DNA from: Rikenellaceae bacterium
Lineage (GTDB): Bacteria; Bacteroidota; Bacteroidia; Bacteroidales; Rikenellaceae
DNA: 64,000 bases
Assembly: GCA_020860245.1 (NCBI GenBank)
Contig: JAJBUQ010000006.1
Location: 39,203-103,202 of the forward strand
Reading direction: 5' to 3'
Translations under genes and position numbers: made by a program
The notes under the pieces: model-generated
What the model was told of the DNA's origin: nothing
Database searches by the model: none
What the model saw: the letters and a program-made list of their open reading frames with translations, nothing else
Shown: positions 63,279 to 64,000 of the stretch, piece after piece
How positions within the stretch are numbered: the first letter of the stretch is position 1
Layout: each line of letters begins with the position of its first letter

Positions 63279-63818
63279 TTACTTGCGCATGCTGAACTCA
63301 CAACCACAATATTGCTGGTTGTAAAACTTTTGCTCACGCAGCAGTATCGCTCTCCGTTCCGTTAAGCCTCCCTTTTTCCAATCTTTAGTCCAGAAGCGGA
63401 CATTCGTCACTTTTCGTTCCGCAGAGACTCCTGCTTCATATATCTGTTTCCAATCTTTCCATCTTGACGACGACAAAGTGGTAGAGAAAATCTCAATGTT
63501 TAACTCAGCTGCAAGCATAGCGGCAGCCTCCAATCTGATCTTAAAACATTCCGCACACCTTGCCCCTCTTTCCGGTCGATTTTCCAAACCACGAATATTC
63601 TCCAACCAATGCTCATGGTTATAATCTCCGTCTATAAATCTCAAGTTCAAAGAGGAGATATACCAGATTAATTCCTGTTTCCTTTTTTCATATTCCTCAT
63701 ACGGAAAAATGTTAGGATTAAAGAAATATACGATAGGTGTTATGTCATTTTCCAACATCCACTCTAAAATCGGAGCTGAACACGGAGCGCAGCAAGAATG
63801 AAGTAACACAGTTTTCAT
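63279..63818 (-). CDS. queH: Epoxyqueuosine reductase QueH
   Basis: Last step of queuosine synthesis in tRNA: reduces epoxyqueuosine. The 179-residue DUF208 protein has the paired cysteines in LLHSCCAPCSAPIL at residues 9-10, CAECFKIRL in the middle and YCGCEFS near the end, the set that binds the iron-sulfur cluster and second metal. This family replaces the unrelated QueG in many anaerobes. It is a single gene at the window end; upstream there are only about 180 A/T-rich bases without recognisable promoter pair. Confidence 0.94.
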   Translation of the reverse strand: MKTVLLHSCCAPCSAPILEWMLENDITPIVYFFNPNIFPYEEYEKRKQELIWYISSLNLRFIDGDYNHEHWLENIRGLENRPERGARCAECFKIRLEAAAMLAAELNIEIFSTTLSSSRWKDWKQIYEAGVSAERKVTNVRFWTKDWKKGGLTERRAILLREQKFYNQQYCGCEFSMRK

Positions 63819-64000
63819 TTGCAGTTATATTACTGAGCGGAACCTAAATATCCAGCTTCCTTTTACCAATAAAATATCCGTAACACCTTTTCTACGGAAT
63901 TTTACCTTCACAAATATAATATTACCAATGAAAATTCCAGGTAAAAATATTTAAACACATTTCCCGATATAAATTTAAAAAATTTTACCCGTTATAAATT
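63819..64000. other. A/T-rich upstream region of queH
   Basis: No open frame with coding character reaches the window edge on either strand. The region should contain the queH promoter, but no TAnnTTTG box in the right orientation was convincing. Confidence 0.35.

Noticed and set aside
1..64000. Complete reassignment of TGA to Trp in this organism
   Set aside because: TGA ends pstA, dinB, lytS, lytR, pseB and the exported phosphatase at places that make sense as stops (several overlap the next start codon), and Trp is encoded by TGG throughout. Only partial readthrough or mutation remains possible.
1..64000. CRISPR arrays, insertion sequences, prophage
   Set aside because: No regularly spaced direct repeats, no transposase with terminal inverted repeats, and no structural phage genes were seen; the lone tyrosine recombinase has no mobile-element cargo around it.

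Overview
This looks like chromosomal DNA of an anaerobic, plant-glycan-using member of the Bacteroidales. The evidence is the SusC/TonB-dependent receptors, lipoproteins with short Cys lipoboxes, Mfa1/Mfa2-type fimbrial subunits, a Xus-like siderophore module, the DUF4625, DUF4491 and DUF4374 families, and recurrent TAnnTTTG promoter boxes. G+C is moderate to low. I saw no CRISPR array, rRNA or intact insertion sequence. Two tRNA genes are present: Gly(GCC) and Lys(CTT).

Layout. 0-7 kb: a minus-strand run pstS-C-A-B followed directly by cysD-N-H joins a phosphate-type ABC importer to sulfate activation and APS reduction. 7-11 kb: tRNA-Gly, then cydD-cydC. 11-15 kb: a probable metal-uptake cassette (small His/Cys protein, TonB receptor, His-rich DUF4625 lipoprotein) and an outer-membrane barrel. 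15-22 kb: a GH43-like enzyme, two paralogous lipoproteins plus the wreck of a third, a type V fimbria locus (mfa1 and an interrupted mfa2) and a tyrosine recombinase. 22-28 kb: a Xus-like operon (receptor, DUF4374 lipoprotein, PepSY membrane protein). 28-38 kb: barrel protein, AraC regulator, lipoprotein, exported tyrosine phosphatase, a very charged exported coiled protein, an interrupted ABC exporter, an SDR, a decayed gene, Mn-catalase and DNA polymerase IV. 38-45 kb: a rhamnogalacturonan lyase fusion and the secG-TPR-lptE-sigma54-activator operon. 45-49 kb: a protein-tyrosine phosphatase facing a Wzz-type protein with pseB and pseC. 49-58 kb: a LytS/LytTR pair beside a large outer-membrane barrel, then an arabinan operon (GH43-GH51) and a CDF metal exporter. 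58-64 kb: the hexuronate genes uxuB and uxuA, separated by three tandem exported proteins that each carry two TonB-C-terminal-like domains; then tRNA-Lys and queH.

How it fits together. The carbohydrate genes (PL11, GH43, GH51, UxuA/UxuB) point to pectin side chains (rhamnogalacturonan and arabinan) and uronates as food. The pst-cys operon and cydDC deal with sulfur assimilation and thiol export. Iron and other metals enter through the two TonB receptors.

The most unusual pattern is that three otherwise intact genes (mfa2, an ABC exporter and the first TonB-domain gene) are each interrupted by one in-frame TGA with the frame kept on both sides. At least one, probably two, of these sit where Trp is expected. 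TGA is also clearly used as a real stop here, so simple reassignment of the whole code is unlikely. Independent nonsense mutations, sequence errors or UGA readthrough are the competing explanations. Coordinates of short sites may be off by a base or two.
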